Positions 28,801-37,602 of a stretch of DNA of 41,824 bases are shown here, one piece after another. Under the pieces are notes generated by a model, which saw only the letters and a program-made list of their open reading frames with translations, did not search any database and had not been told where the DNA came from. This stretch comes from Pseudomonas sp. (GTDB taxonomy: Bacteria > Pseudomonadota > Gammaproteobacteria > Pseudomonadales > Pseudomonadaceae). Each line of letters begins with the position of its first letter. The first letter of the stretch is position 1. Location of the stretch: positions 1 through 41,824 of the forward strand of contig NZ_JAUYNP010000249.1 of NCBI RefSeq assembly GCF_030696055.1, in the 5' to 3' direction. Made by a program: the position numbers and the translations under genes.

Positions 28801-29801
28801 TGCGGGTTCTGTTGATCAAGACTTCGTCGCTCGGCGACGTGATTCACAGCCTGCCGGCCCTGACCGACGCGGCGCGGGCGATTCCCGGTATCCAGTTCGA
28901 TTGGGTGGTGGAAGAAGGTTTCGCCGAGATCCCCGCCTGGCACCCGGCCGTGGCCCGGGTGATTCCGGTGGCGATCCGCCGCTGGCGCAAGAACCTCTGG
29001 CAGACCTTCAAGAGCGGTGAGTGGCAGCGCTTCAAGCGGCGCCTGGGCGAGACCCAGTACGACCTGGTGATCGATGCTCAGGGCTTGCTGAAAAGCGCCT
29101 GGCTGACCTGTTACGTCAAGGCGCCGGTGGCCGGCCTGGACCGCGATTCGGCGCGCGAGCCTCTGGCCAGCCGTTTCTATAACCGCGCCTATACCGTGCC
29201 GCGCGAGCAACATGCCCTGGAGCGGGTGCGCCAGCTGTTTGCCCAGGCCCTGGATTATCCGCTGCCCGACACGGCCGCGGACTATGGCCTGAATCGTGCG
29301 CAGCTGGCCGATGGCGCGGCGCAGCCCTATCTGCTGTTTCTGCACGGCACCACCTGGCCCAGCAAGCATTGGCCGGAAGCCAACTGGCGCGCGCTGGCCG
29401 AGCAGATGAGCGAGCAGGGCTGGGCGATTCGCCTGCCCTGGGGCAATGCGGTGGAGAAGGAACGGGCCGAGCGGATCGCCGCCGGCGTCGAGCATGCCGC
29501 CGTGCTGCCCAAGCTGAATCTGGCCGGGGTGGCCAAGGTGATTGCCGGGGCCAGCGCTTGCGTGGCGGTGGACACCGGTCTGGGTCACCTGGCCGCCGCC
29601 CTGGATGTGCCGAGCATCTCCCTGTACGGCCCGACCCTGCCGGGGCGCGTCGGCGCCTATGGCCGCTCGCAGGTGCATCTGTGCGCCAGCGGGCCGAATG
29701 CCGGCCTGGGCGACCGGCACAAGCCCTGTTTCGACGGTTTGGATGTCGAGCGTGTCGCCACGCAACTGCAGGCCCTGTTGTTAGCTGAGGAAACTGTCTG
29801 A
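28800..29801 (+). CDS. waaC: LPS heptosyltransferase I
   Basis: WaaC transfers the first heptose to Kdo of the lipid A-Kdo acceptor. It is GT9 family, 333 residues from the GTG at 28800, giving the typical start VRVLLIKTSSLGDVIHSLPALTDA. Other family marks are LHGTTWPSKHWPEANWRALA and AGASACVAVDTGLGHLAAALDVPSISLYGPT. The GTG shares one base with the waaF stop (TAGTG) and its own TGA shares one base with the waaG ATG (TGATG), so the three genes are translationally coupled. In-frame sequence upstream of the GTG only overlaps waaF and is not part of the gene. Confidence 0.95.
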   Translation: MRVLLIKTSSLGDVIHSLPALTDAARAIPGIQFDWVVEEGFAEIPAWHPAVARVIPVAIRRWRKNLWQTFKSGEWQRFKRRLGETQYDLVIDAQGLLKSAWLTCYVKAPVAGLDRDSAREPLASRFYNRAYTVPREQHALERVRQLFAQALDYPLPDTAADYGLNRAQLADGAAQPYLLFLHGTTWPSKHWPEANWRALAEQMSEQGWAIRLPWGNAVEKERAERIAAGVEHAAVLPKLNLAGVAKVIAGASACVAVDTGLGHLAAALDVPSISLYGPTLPGRVGAYGRSQVHLCASGPNAGLGDRHKPCFDGLDVERVATQLQALLLAEETV

Positions 29802-30922
29802 TGCAATTAGCTTTTATCCTCTACAAATACTTCCCCTTCGGCGGCCTGCAGCGCGACTTTATGCGCATCGCCCTGGAGTGCCAGGCGCGCGGCCATGCCA
29901 TCCGCGTCTACACGCCGATCTGGGAAGGCGAGGTGCCGGCGGGTTTCGAGCTGGTGCTGGTGCCGGTCAAGGCGCTGTTCAACCACAAGCGCAACGAAAA
30001 GCTCACGGCCTGGATCGAGGCCGATCTGGCCAAGCGCCCGGTGGATCGGGTGGTGGGTTTCAACAAGATGCCCGGCCTCGACGTCTATTACGCCGCCGAC
30101 GGCTGCTTCGAGGACAAGGCGCAGACCCTGCGCAACCCGCTGTATCGCCAGTGGGGGCGCTACAAGCACTTCGCCGACTACGAGCGGGCGGTGTTCGCCC
30201 TCGAGGCGAAGACCGAGATACTGATGATCTCCGAGGTGCAGCAGCCGCTGTTTATCCAGCACTACCACACCCCGCTGCAGCGCTTTCACCTGCTGCCGCC
30301 GGGCATCGCCCAGGACCGCCGCGCACCGGCTAATGCCGCCGAGATCCGCGCCGAGTTCCGCCGCGAGTTCAAGCTGGCGGACGATGAACTGCTGCTGGTG
30401 CAGTTCGGCTCCGGGTTCAAGACCAAGGGCCTGGATCGCAGCCTGAAGGCCCTGGCCGCCCTGCCGCGGGAGCTGAAGCAGCGCACCCGCCTGATCGCCA
30501 TCGGCCAGGACGATCCGCGCGCCTTCCAGTTGCAGGCCAAGACCCTGGGCTTGTCCGAGCAGGTGCAGATTCTCAAGGGCCGCAGCGATATCCCGCGCTT
30601 CCTGCTGGGCGCCGATCTGCTGATCCATCCGGCCTATAACGAAAACACCGGCACCGTGCTGCTGGAGGCCCTGGTCTCCGGCTTGCCGGTGCTGGTCAGC
30701 GCTGTCTGCGGCTATGCCCATTACATCGCCGAGGCGGATGCCGGGCGGGTGCTGCCCAGCCCCTTCGAGCAGGAACGCCTCAACCATCTGCTCGCCGATA
30801 TGCTCGCCGACGATCAGCGCCGAGAGTTCTGGGGGCGCAATGGCCTGGCCTATGCCGACAGCGCCGATCTGTATTCCATGCCGCAGCGCGCGGCGGACAT
30901 TATCCTGGCGGCGCGCCCATGA
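29801..30922 (+). CDS. waaG: LPS core glycosyltransferase WaaG (GT4)
   Basis: WaaG adds the first outer-core sugar to the heptose region: glucose in E. coli, galactosamine in P. aeruginosa. The 373 residues follow the GT4/GT-B plan, with an N-terminal acceptor half (KYFPFGGLQRDFMRIALECQ) and a C-terminal donor half carrying FGSGFKTKGLDRSLKAL and the E-x7-E motif in ENTGTVLLEALVSGLPVL (about 284). It starts in the waaC stop (TGATG) and its stop overlaps the waaP ATG (ATGA). Donor specificity is inferred from synteny only. Confidence 0.95.
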   Translation: MQLAFILYKYFPFGGLQRDFMRIALECQARGHAIRVYTPIWEGEVPAGFELVLVPVKALFNHKRNEKLTAWIEADLAKRPVDRVVGFNKMPGLDVYYAADGCFEDKAQTLRNPLYRQWGRYKHFADYERAVFALEAKTEILMISEVQQPLFIQHYHTPLQRFHLLPPGIAQDRRAPANAAEIRAEFRREFKLADDELLLVQFGSGFKTKGLDRSLKALAALPRELKQRTRLIAIGQDDPRAFQLQAKTLGLSEQVQILKGRSDIPRFLLGADLLIHPAYNENTGTVLLEALVSGLPVLVSAVCGYAHYIAEADAGRVLPSPFEQERLNHLLADMLADDQRREFWGRNGLAYADSADLYSMPQRAADIILAARP

Positions 30923-31740
30923 AGCTGGTGTTGGCAGAACCCTTTAACAGCCTGTGGGCCGGGCGCGATGCCTTTGCCGCGGTCGAGGCCTTGCAGGGCC
31001 AGATTTACCGCGAGCTGGAAGGCCGCCGCACCCTGCGCACCGAGGTCGCCGGGCGCGGCTATTTCGTCAAGATCCACCGCGGCATCGGCTGGGGCGAGAT
31101 AGTCAAGAACCTGCTGAGCGCCAAGCTGCCGGTGCTGGGCGCGCGCCAGGAGTGGCAGGCCATCCATCGCCTGCAGCAGGCCGGCGTGCCGACCATGACC
31201 GCGGTGGCCTATGGCGAGCGCGGCAACAACCCGGCGGCGCAGCATTCCTTTATCGTCACCGAGGAACTGGCGCCGACCACCGATCTCGAGCAGTTCAGCC
31301 TGAACTGGCTGCAGCAGCCGCCCGAGCCGCGCCTCAAGTGGGCGCTGATCGCCGAGGTGGCGCAGATGAGCGGGGCCATGCACCGCGCCGGGGTCAATCA
31401 CCGTGACTGCTATATCTGCCACTTTCTGCTGCACACCGATAAGCCGGTGACGGCGGACGATCTGCGCCTGTCGCTGATCGACCTGCACCGCGCCCAGGTA
31501 CGCGCCGTTACGCCGCTGCGCTGGCGCAACAAGGACCTGGCCGCGCTGTATTTTTCCGCCCTGGATATCGGCCTGACCCGGCGCGACAAGCTGCGCTTTC
31601 TGCAAACCTATTTTCAGGAAACCAAGGGCCAGCAACCGCTGCGGCAGATTCTGCAGGACGAGGCGCGCCTGTTGGCCTGGCTGCAGCGCAAGGCGGACAA
31701 GCTCTATGCCCGCAAACAGCGTTATGGGGATGCGCTCTGA
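30919..31740 (+). CDS. waaP: LPS core heptose(I) kinase WaaP
   Basis: WaaP phosphorylates heptose I of the LPS inner core. The phosphates bind divalent cations and hold the outer membrane together; the gene is essential in P. aeruginosa. The 273 residues (P. aeruginosa about 268) form an eukaryotic-like kinase fold: ATP-lysine in RGYFVKIHRG (about 48-57), catalytic loop GVNHRDCYICHFLLH (about 156-170) with the catalytic Asp, and SLIDLHRAQ (about 188) as the metal-binding segment. The start overlaps the waaG stop by 4 bases (ATGA) and the stop shares one base with the next ATG (TGATG). Confidence 0.95.
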   Translation: MKLVLAEPFNSLWAGRDAFAAVEALQGQIYRELEGRRTLRTEVAGRGYFVKIHRGIGWGEIVKNLLSAKLPVLGARQEWQAIHRLQQAGVPTMTAVAYGERGNNPAAQHSFIVTEELAPTTDLEQFSLNWLQQPPEPRLKWALIAEVAQMSGAMHRAGVNHRDCYICHFLLHTDKPVTADDLRLSLIDLHRAQVRAVTPLRWRNKDLAALYFSALDIGLTRRDKLRFLQTYFQETKGQQPLRQILQDEARLLAWLQRKADKLYARKQRYGDAL

Positions 31741-32474
31741 TGTCAGCCTGGATTCTGGATCAGCAGTACCAGGCGCTGTCTGCCGACTTCGCCAGCCTGG
31801 ATGCGGTATTCGCCCTGCAAGGCGAGCGCCTGACCAAGGACCCGCTGTCGGAAGTGATACTGATTGAGCGCGACGGCGTGCGCTATTACGTCAAGCGCTA
31901 CTGGGGCGCGGGCAAGGGGCTGCGCCGCTTTATCGGGCGGCCGCGGGTCAAGGCCGAGTGGCAGAACCTGAAGAACTTTGCCAAGTGGGGCGTGCCGACT
32001 GCGTCAATCGTCGCTTATGGCCTGGAGCGCAAGCGGGGCAGTTTTGTTCGCGGCGCCCTGATTACCCGCGAGCTGGACAATACCGAAGACCTGGCCCTGC
32101 TGGCCAAACGCAATGACCCGCGCCTGCGCGACAAGGATTGGGTGGTGGGTGTCAGCCACCAGTTGGCCCGCGCCACGCGGACCTTGCATGAGCATCACTT
32201 CACCCATAACGACTTGAAGTGGCGCAATTTGCTGGTCAACGACCGCGCCGAGCTGTTCTTTATCGACTGCCCGACCGGCTCCTTCTGGTGGGGCCCGCTG
32301 CTGCGTTACCGCATCGTCAAGGATCTGGCCTGTCTGGATAAGGTCGCCAAATACAAACTGTCGCGCAGCCAGCGCCTGCGCTTCTACCTACAGTACCGCG
32401 GTCGTGAGCGCTTGAACGCCAGCGATAAAAAGCGCATCCGCCAGATAGTCGGTTTTTTCGAGGGCAGGGAATGA
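31740..32474 (+). CDS. wapP: LPS core kinase-like protein (WapP-like)
   Basis: The second kinase of the cluster, 244 residues, the same size as I recall for PA5008 of P. aeruginosa, which has been called WapP. Motifs are complete: GVRYYVKRYWG (about 45-55) with the ATP-lysine, HFTHNDLKWRNLLV (about 152-165) as catalytic loop, and LFFIDCPTGSFWW (about 171) with the metal-binding Asp. It is presumed to phosphorylate a core sugar, probably heptose, at the inner membrane. Acceptor and position are inferred from context. It begins inside the waaP stop and its end overlaps the next gene by 4 bases. The symbol is given on synteny and is less certain than the fold. Confidence 0.85.
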   Translation: MSAWILDQQYQALSADFASLDAVFALQGERLTKDPLSEVILIERDGVRYYVKRYWGAGKGLRRFIGRPRVKAEWQNLKNFAKWGVPTASIVAYGLERKRGSFVRGALITRELDNTEDLALLAKRNDPRLRDKDWVVGVSHQLARATRTLHEHHFTHNDLKWRNLLVNDRAELFFIDCPTGSFWWGPLLRYRIVKDLACLDKVAKYKLSRSQRLRFYLQYRGRERLNASDKKRIRQIVGFFEGRE

Positions 32475-33232
32475 GCGACTTTATCGACGCGGCGGATCGC
32501 GCGCTGCTGGAACGCCATGGACTGGCCAGCTACGACGCGCTGTGGGCGCTGCAGCTGGAAGCGGTGGATGAACCCAATACCGAGCGCGGCGGCTGGAGCA
32601 GCGTGTATCGCCTGGATCTGGGCGAGGCGGCGTTTTACCTCAAACGCCAGAGCAATCACCTGACCCGCAACCTGCTGCATCCCTTTGGCGAGCCGACCTT
32701 TGCCCGCGAGTTTCGCAATATCCAGCGTTACCAGGCTCTGGGTATTCCGGCGTTGCAGGCAGCCTTCTTCGCCGAGCGGCGGCTGCCGGGCGAGCGCCGG
32801 GCGATTCTGCTGACCCGTGCCCTGGATGGTTGGCGCGATCTGGACAGTCTGCTATCGGGCTGGAGTACACGCCCCGAGACGCAACGTGCGGCCATTCTGC
32901 GCGCCTGTGCCGAGCTGGCCCAGCGCCTGCACGGCGCCGGGCAGATGCATGGCTGCTTCTATCCCAAGCATATCTTTCTCAAGGAAGAGGGCCTCAAGGA
33001 AGACGGCGGCGCCTTCAGTGCGCAGTTGATCGACCTGGAGAAGACCCGTCCGCTGCTGTTTGGCGAGCGCGACCGAGTCAAGGACCTGGAGCCGCTGCTG
33101 CGCCGCGCCGCGGTCTGGAGCGAGGCGGAGGTGCGCCAGTTGCTGGCGGCCTATCTGCCGGCCGGCGGCGACATCGAACGCTGGTGGCGACTGCTGGGCG
33201 CGCGGCGGCTTAACAAGGCGGCGCGCCGGTGA
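32471..33232 (+). CDS. LPS kinase-like (InaA family) protein
   Basis: The third kinase-type protein, 253 residues. SVYRLDLGEAAFYLKRQSNH (about 43-62) carries the ATP-lysine. The catalytic loop is altered: QMHGCFYPKHIFLKE (about 157-171) lacks the usual HxD aspartate position and instead has the HGCFYPKH form typical of InaA-like proteins. LIDLEKTRPLLF (about 186) keeps the later Asp. It may be an active kinase with a variant loop or a regulatory partner. In P. aeruginosa the matching gene (about PA5007) may be the one called wapQ, but I am not sure. Overlaps at both ends (ATGA, GTGA) couple it to its neighbours. Confidence 0.8.
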   Translation: MSDFIDAADRALLERHGLASYDALWALQLEAVDEPNTERGGWSSVYRLDLGEAAFYLKRQSNHLTRNLLHPFGEPTFAREFRNIQRYQALGIPALQAAFFAERRLPGERRAILLTRALDGWRDLDSLLSGWSTRPETQRAAILRACAELAQRLHGAGQMHGCFYPKHIFLKEEGLKEDGGAFSAQLIDLEKTRPLLFGERDRVKDLEPLLRRAAVWSEAEVRQLLAAYLPAGGDIERWWRLLGARRLNKAARR

Positions 33233-34710
33233 CTCTCGTCGAGCTGGCCCAGGCCGGGCGTAGCCCCGAGTTGCCGCTGCAGATAGAACTGGCGGATGCC
33301 GCGGGCCCGGCAGTCTTGCGCCTGGAGCAACTGCTGCGGGTGCTGCCGGGGCAGCGTTATGTCGGTCTGGCCGAATGGCGGGGGCGCAAGGTGCTGGCCA
33401 AACTGCTGGTGGGCGCTAAGGCCGCGCGGCATTTCCGGCGTGAATTGCAGGGCGCGCGCTGCCTGGCCGAACAAGGGCTGTGCACACCGATACTGCTGGC
33501 CGATGGGCTGCAAGAGGGTGAGGGCGGTTGGCTGCTGTTCGACTACCTGGATGGCGCAGAAAGCCTGGGGGATAGCTGGCGGGCGGTGGAAAATACCGCG
33601 CTGCTGAGCGATGCCCAGCAACAGGTGCTCGGTGAAGCCCTGGCCGCCATCGCGCAGATGCACGCCAAGGGCTTATGGCAAGCCGATCTGCATCTGGACA
33701 ATCTGCTGCGGCATAACGGCCAGCTGTTTATTATCGACGGCGGCGGCGTGCAGGCCGAAGCGCCTGGTCAGCCGCTGTCGCGGGACAAGGTGCTGGCTAA
33801 CCTCGGAGTGTTCTTCGCCCAGTTACCGGCCGAGCTCACCCCCTATATCGAAGAGCTGCTGGTGCATTACCTGCTGGTCAACGGCGAGCACGCCCTGCCG
33901 CTGGAAGTCTTGCTTCAGGAAGTGGCCAAGGTGCGGCGCTGGCGCCTGGGTGATTATTTGCAGAAGATCGCCCGCGATTGCAGCCTGTTCTCCGCCAAAG
34001 TGGGGGCTTTCGGCCTGCGCATAGTGCGCCGCGACGAGCAGCAGGCCCTGGAGCCGCTGCTGGATAACCTGGACCAGCTGACCGAGCAGGGGCATATCTA
34101 CAAGACCGGTGGCGCCGCCACCGTGGCGCGGGTCGAGTTGGCCGGCCGGCCCTTGGTGGTCAAGCGCTACAACATCAAGAACCTGGCCCATTGGCTTAAG
34201 CGCTTCTGGCGTCCCAGCCGCGCCTGGCACAGTTGGGTCGAGGGGCAGCGCCTGCAGCTGCTCGGCATCGCCACCCCGCGCCCGCTGGCGGTCGTGGAGC
34301 GGCGCTGGAGCTGGCTGCGCGGGCGCGCCTACCTGATTACCGAATATTGCGGCGGGCAGGATATAATCGCGCGTTTTCAGCCCTACTTGGCTACACAAGG
34401 GCAGAGTTCGCCGCCTGAATCCGACCTGTTGGCCCTCGATCGCCTGTTCGCCGCCTTGCTGCGCGAACGCATCAGCCACGGCGATCTTAAGGGGCACAAT
34501 CTGCTTTGGATTGAAGAGCGGGATGAGGCTCAGGGTTTTTGGTCGCTGATCGACCTGGACGCCATGCAGCAACACCGCAGTGAACGCAGTTTCGCCAGGG
34601 CTTATGCCCGCGACCGTGCCCGATTTTTACGCAACTGGCCGGCTGACTCCCAGCTGTGCCAACTGCTCGACCAACGCTTACCGCAGGTGCCCGGCACCTG
34701 CCCGAAATAG
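33229..34710 (+). CDS. Double-domain LPS kinase-like protein
   Basis: A 493-residue protein with two kinase-like domains in one chain. Domain 1 (about 1-235): GRKVLAKLLVGAK with a lysine, LWQADLHLDNLLRHNG as catalytic loop, LFIIDGGGV as metal-binding segment. Domain 2 (about 280-490): RPLVVKRYNIKN, ISHGDLKGHNLLWIE and SLIDLDAMQQH. Both sets look intact, so two phosphorylations or a dimer-like single activity are possible. Substrate unknown; an LPS core sugar is inferred from position (PA5006 region of P. aeruginosa). It starts with GTG overlapping the previous stop by 4 bases. The carbamoyltransferase follows after 11 bp. Confidence 0.85.
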   Translation: MTLVELAQAGRSPELPLQIELADAAGPAVLRLEQLLRVLPGQRYVGLAEWRGRKVLAKLLVGAKAARHFRRELQGARCLAEQGLCTPILLADGLQEGEGGWLLFDYLDGAESLGDSWRAVENTALLSDAQQQVLGEALAAIAQMHAKGLWQADLHLDNLLRHNGQLFIIDGGGVQAEAPGQPLSRDKVLANLGVFFAQLPAELTPYIEELLVHYLLVNGEHALPLEVLLQEVAKVRRWRLGDYLQKIARDCSLFSAKVGAFGLRIVRRDEQQALEPLLDNLDQLTEQGHIYKTGGAATVARVELAGRPLVVKRYNIKNLAHWLKRFWRPSRAWHSWVEGQRLQLLGIATPRPLAVVERRWSWLRGRAYLITEYCGGQDIIARFQPYLATQGQSSPPESDLLALDRLFAALLRERISHGDLKGHNLLWIEERDEAQGFWSLIDLDAMQQHRSERSFARAYARDRARFLRNWPADSQLCQLLDQRLPQVPGTCPK

Positions 34711-34721
34711 AGGCAAAACCA

Positions 34722-36476
34722 GTGGCATTGACCATTCTCGGCCTGTCCGGCGCTCTCAGTCATGATCCTTCCGCCGCCCTGTATATCGACGGCAAGTTGA
34801 TCGCGGCCGCCGAAGAAGAGCGCTTTGTGCGCGACAAGCACGCGAAGAACCGCATGCCCTACGAGTCGGCCAAGTTCTGCCTGGAACAGGCCGGGATCAA
34901 GCCGAGCGATGTCGACGTCGTGGCCATTCCCTTCGCCCCCATCAGCATCTTCGAGAAAGCCCGCTGGCAGTATGCCAAGCGCTACTGGTACGCCCCGGAT
35001 CGTGCGCTGGACGCCATCCTGATGGGCAACCGTCGCTACAAGCGCTACTACAAGCATATCCAGTGGTGCTTGCAGCAGCTCGGCTTCGACCTGAAGAAGA
35101 TCAAGATCGAGCCGGTCGAGCATCACCTGGCCCACGCCGCCAGCGCCTATCACTGCTCGGGCTTCACCGAGAAGACCGCGATCCTCGGCATCGACGGCAA
35201 GGGCGAGTACGCCACCACCTTCTTCGGCTACGGCGAGAACGGCAAGATCCACAAGATCAAGGAGTTCTTCGACCCGGATTCCCTCGGAGGTCTGTACGGC
35301 GCGATCACCGAGTTCCTCGGCTTCGAGATGCTCGACGGCGAGTTCAAGGTCATGGGCATGGCGCCCTATGGCGATGCCAGCCAGTACGATTTCTCCCGTC
35401 TGGCCAAGTTTGAAAACGGTGAGCTGATCATCAACACCGACTACGCCAACGTCATCGGCCTGCGCCGCTATAAGGAAAACGGCAAAGGCTTCTACTTCTC
35501 CAAGAAGCTGATCGAGTGGCTGGGGCCCAAGCGTCAGGGCGATATCGCCGACGACCCTTATATCCACTACGCCGCCAGCATGCAGGCGCTGTTCGAGAAG
35601 CTGGCGCTGCAGATGATGGAACACTATCTGGGTGACATCATCCGCGAGACCGGCAAGATCGCCTTCGCCGGCGGCTGCGCGCTGAATGTCAAACTCAACC
35701 AGAAGATCATCGCCAGGGACGACGTCAAAGAGTTGTTTGTCCAGCCCGCTTCCGGCGACGCCGGTACCGCGGTCGGCGCGGCTGCCTACGTCTCGCACCA
35801 GCGCGGCGTGCCGGTGGAGAAGATGGAGCACGTCTACCTCGGCCCGGCTTACTCCAACGAGGATGTGATCGCCGCCTGCGCCCGTCACCCGAGCAAACCG
35901 GTGTTCAAGCAGATCGACAATATGCCGCAGCGCATCGCCAAGATCATGGTCGATGCCAATCCGGTGGCCTGGTTCCAGGGCCGCATGGAGTTCGGCCCGC
36001 GCGCCCTCGGCGGCCGTTCGATCATCGGTTGCCCGAGCGTGCCAGGCGTAGCCGACCGCATCAACGAGCAGATTAAGTTCCGCGAGCGCTGGCGCCCCTT
36101 CTGCCCGTCGATGCTGGATACCGTCGGCCCGCAGATGCTCAAGGTCGACCACCCGAGCCCCTTTATGACCTTCACCTTTGAAGTCAATGAAGAGTGGAAG
36201 ACCCGCGTCAGCGAAGTGGTGCACGAGGACGGCACCTCGCGCGCCCAGGTGCTCAAGCGCGAATACAACCCGCGCTACTACGACATGATGCTGGAACTGG
36301 AGAAACTCACCGGCAACGGCGTGTCGCTGAACACCTCGCTCAACCGCCGCGGCGAGCCGATGATCTGCTCGCCCACCGACGCGCTGAACATGTTCTACGG
36401 CTCCGACCTGCAATACCTGATCATGGAAGACATTCTGGTGGTCAAGGATGGCAAGGATTGGTATGACAATGTCTGA
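34722..36476 (+). CDS. LPS core carbamoyltransferase (NodU/CmcH family)
   Basis: Transfers a carbamoyl group from carbamoyl phosphate, via a carbamoyl-adenylate, to a sugar hydroxyl. P. aeruginosa LPS carries a 7-O-carbamoyl group on heptose II, and this gene corresponds to PA5005. The 584 residues have an N-terminal domain (LGLSGALSHDPSAAL, AAAEEERFVRDKH, HHLAHAASAYHCSGF with the metal/adenylate histidines, FKVMGMAPYGD) and a C-terminal domain (FAGGCALNVKLNQKI, QPASGDAGTAVGAA, RMEFGPRALGGRSI). I start it at GTG 34722, with GAGG 8 bases upstream; the frame is open further upstream but that part lies inside the kinase gene. Its end overlaps the next gene. Confidence 0.93.
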   Translation: MALTILGLSGALSHDPSAALYIDGKLIAAAEEERFVRDKHAKNRMPYESAKFCLEQAGIKPSDVDVVAIPFAPISIFEKARWQYAKRYWYAPDRALDAILMGNRRYKRYYKHIQWCLQQLGFDLKKIKIEPVEHHLAHAASAYHCSGFTEKTAILGIDGKGEYATTFFGYGENGKIHKIKEFFDPDSLGGLYGAITEFLGFEMLDGEFKVMGMAPYGDASQYDFSRLAKFENGELIINTDYANVIGLRRYKENGKGFYFSKKLIEWLGPKRQGDIADDPYIHYAASMQALFEKLALQMMEHYLGDIIRETGKIAFAGGCALNVKLNQKIIARDDVKELFVQPASGDAGTAVGAAAYVSHQRGVPVEKMEHVYLGPAYSNEDVIAACARHPSKPVFKQIDNMPQRIAKIMVDANPVAWFQGRMEFGPRALGGRSIIGCPSVPGVADRINEQIKFRERWRPFCPSMLDTVGPQMLKVDHPSPFMTFTFEVNEEWKTRVSEVVHEDGTSRAQVLKREYNPRYYDMMLELEKLTGNGVSLNTSLNRRGEPMICSPTDALNMFYGSDLQYLIMEDILVVKDGKDWYDNV

Positions 36477-37602
36477 GGTCGCTGGGGCTGATCAGCCGTG
36501 GGTTTTGCAGTTTTGCCACGGCTACGACGGTCCCTTCCTCGACTGCGCGCGGCAGTACGCCGCGCTATTTGTCGGTACGCCTTACAAGGTCTGTACGGTC
36601 TACCTGACCGGTAAGCCAAGCTCGGAGGTCGAGCAAGGCTCGGCTTCCGACGAGGTGATCTTTCTCGATTACGCGAGCCGCGATGTGCGCGGCCTCAAGC
36701 TCAAGGCCATCGGCGATATCAAGCGCATCGCCGCGTCACGCAACTTCAAGTTCTGCATCGCCCATCGTTTCAAACCCATCTATGTGGCCTTGCTCGGCAG
36801 CGACCTGCCGGTGATAGGCGTGCACCATGCCTTCGGCGATTACCAGCGGCGCTCGCGCCGGCTGTTTGCCAACTTCTTCCGGAGTCGCCTGGCCTTGCTC
36901 GGCGTCTCCAACGCGGTGCGCGACGATATGCGTGGCTGCCTGCCAGCCTGGCCGCACGAGCGCATCGAAACCCTGTACAACCGCATCGATATCGCCGCCG
37001 TGCAGGCCGAACAGGTGTCGCGCGAGGCCGCTCGCGAGCATCTCGGTCTGCTGCAGCAGGCCTGGATAGTCGGCAACGTCGGCCGCCTGCACCCGGATAA
37101 GGACCAGGCCACCCTGATCCGCGGCTTCGCCACGGCACTACCCCAGTTGCCGGCCGGCAGCCTGCTGGCGATTATGGGCAGTGGCAAGCTGGAGTCTTCA
37201 TTAAAGGCGCTGGCTGCTGAGCTGGGTGTGGCCGAGCAGGTGCGCTTTCTGGGACAGGTTCCTGAAGGGCGTCGCTACTTCAAGGCCTTCGATGTGTTTG
37301 CCCTGACTTCCGACCATGAGCCCTTCGGCATGGTCCTGCTCGAAGCCATGGCCGCCGGTGTGCCGGTGATCTGCAGTGATTGCGGCGGCGGGCGGGAAGT
37401 GGTGCAGGGTGTGGGTAGGCTGTTCGTTCTGGGCGATGCCGAGGCATTGGCCCGGCAATTGATCGCCGAAGCTGCTGATGCTGCAGCGCTGGCGGGTACG
37501 CCTCAACGTATACAGGCTCATCTCGCGCAGCGTTTCTCCGATCAGGTTGTCTACGAGCATTTCTGGACGTTACCCATGCTCACCGGCCTGCGTTCGACAT
37601 GA
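36463..37602 (+). CDS. wapH: LPS core GT4 glycosyltransferase (WapH-like)
   Basis: A 379-residue GT-B glycosyltransferase predicted to extend the outer core, by synteny like the glucosyltransferase WapH (PA5004). The donor half holds IVGNVGRLHPDKDQATLIRG (about 197-216), LAIMGSGKLE and the E-x7-E motif in EPFGMVLLEAMAAGVPVI (about 284-301). The ATG at 36463 has AAGGA 5 bases upstream; the ATG two codons later (36469) is possible, and one at 36448 is less likely. It overlaps the carbamoyltransferase by 14 bases and the next gene by 4 (ATGA). The sugar is not readable from sequence. Confidence 0.85.
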   Translation: MTMSEVAGADQPWVLQFCHGYDGPFLDCARQYAALFVGTPYKVCTVYLTGKPSSEVEQGSASDEVIFLDYASRDVRGLKLKAIGDIKRIAASRNFKFCIAHRFKPIYVALLGSDLPVIGVHHAFGDYQRRSRRLFANFFRSRLALLGVSNAVRDDMRGCLPAWPHERIETLYNRIDIAAVQAEQVSREAAREHLGLLQQAWIVGNVGRLHPDKDQATLIRGFATALPQLPAGSLLAIMGSGKLESSLKALAAELGVAEQVRFLGQVPEGRRYFKAFDVFALTSDHEPFGMVLLEAMAAGVPVICSDCGGGREVVQGVGRLFVLGDAEALARQLIAEAADAAALAGTPQRIQAHLAQRFSDQVVYEHFWTLPMLTGLRST

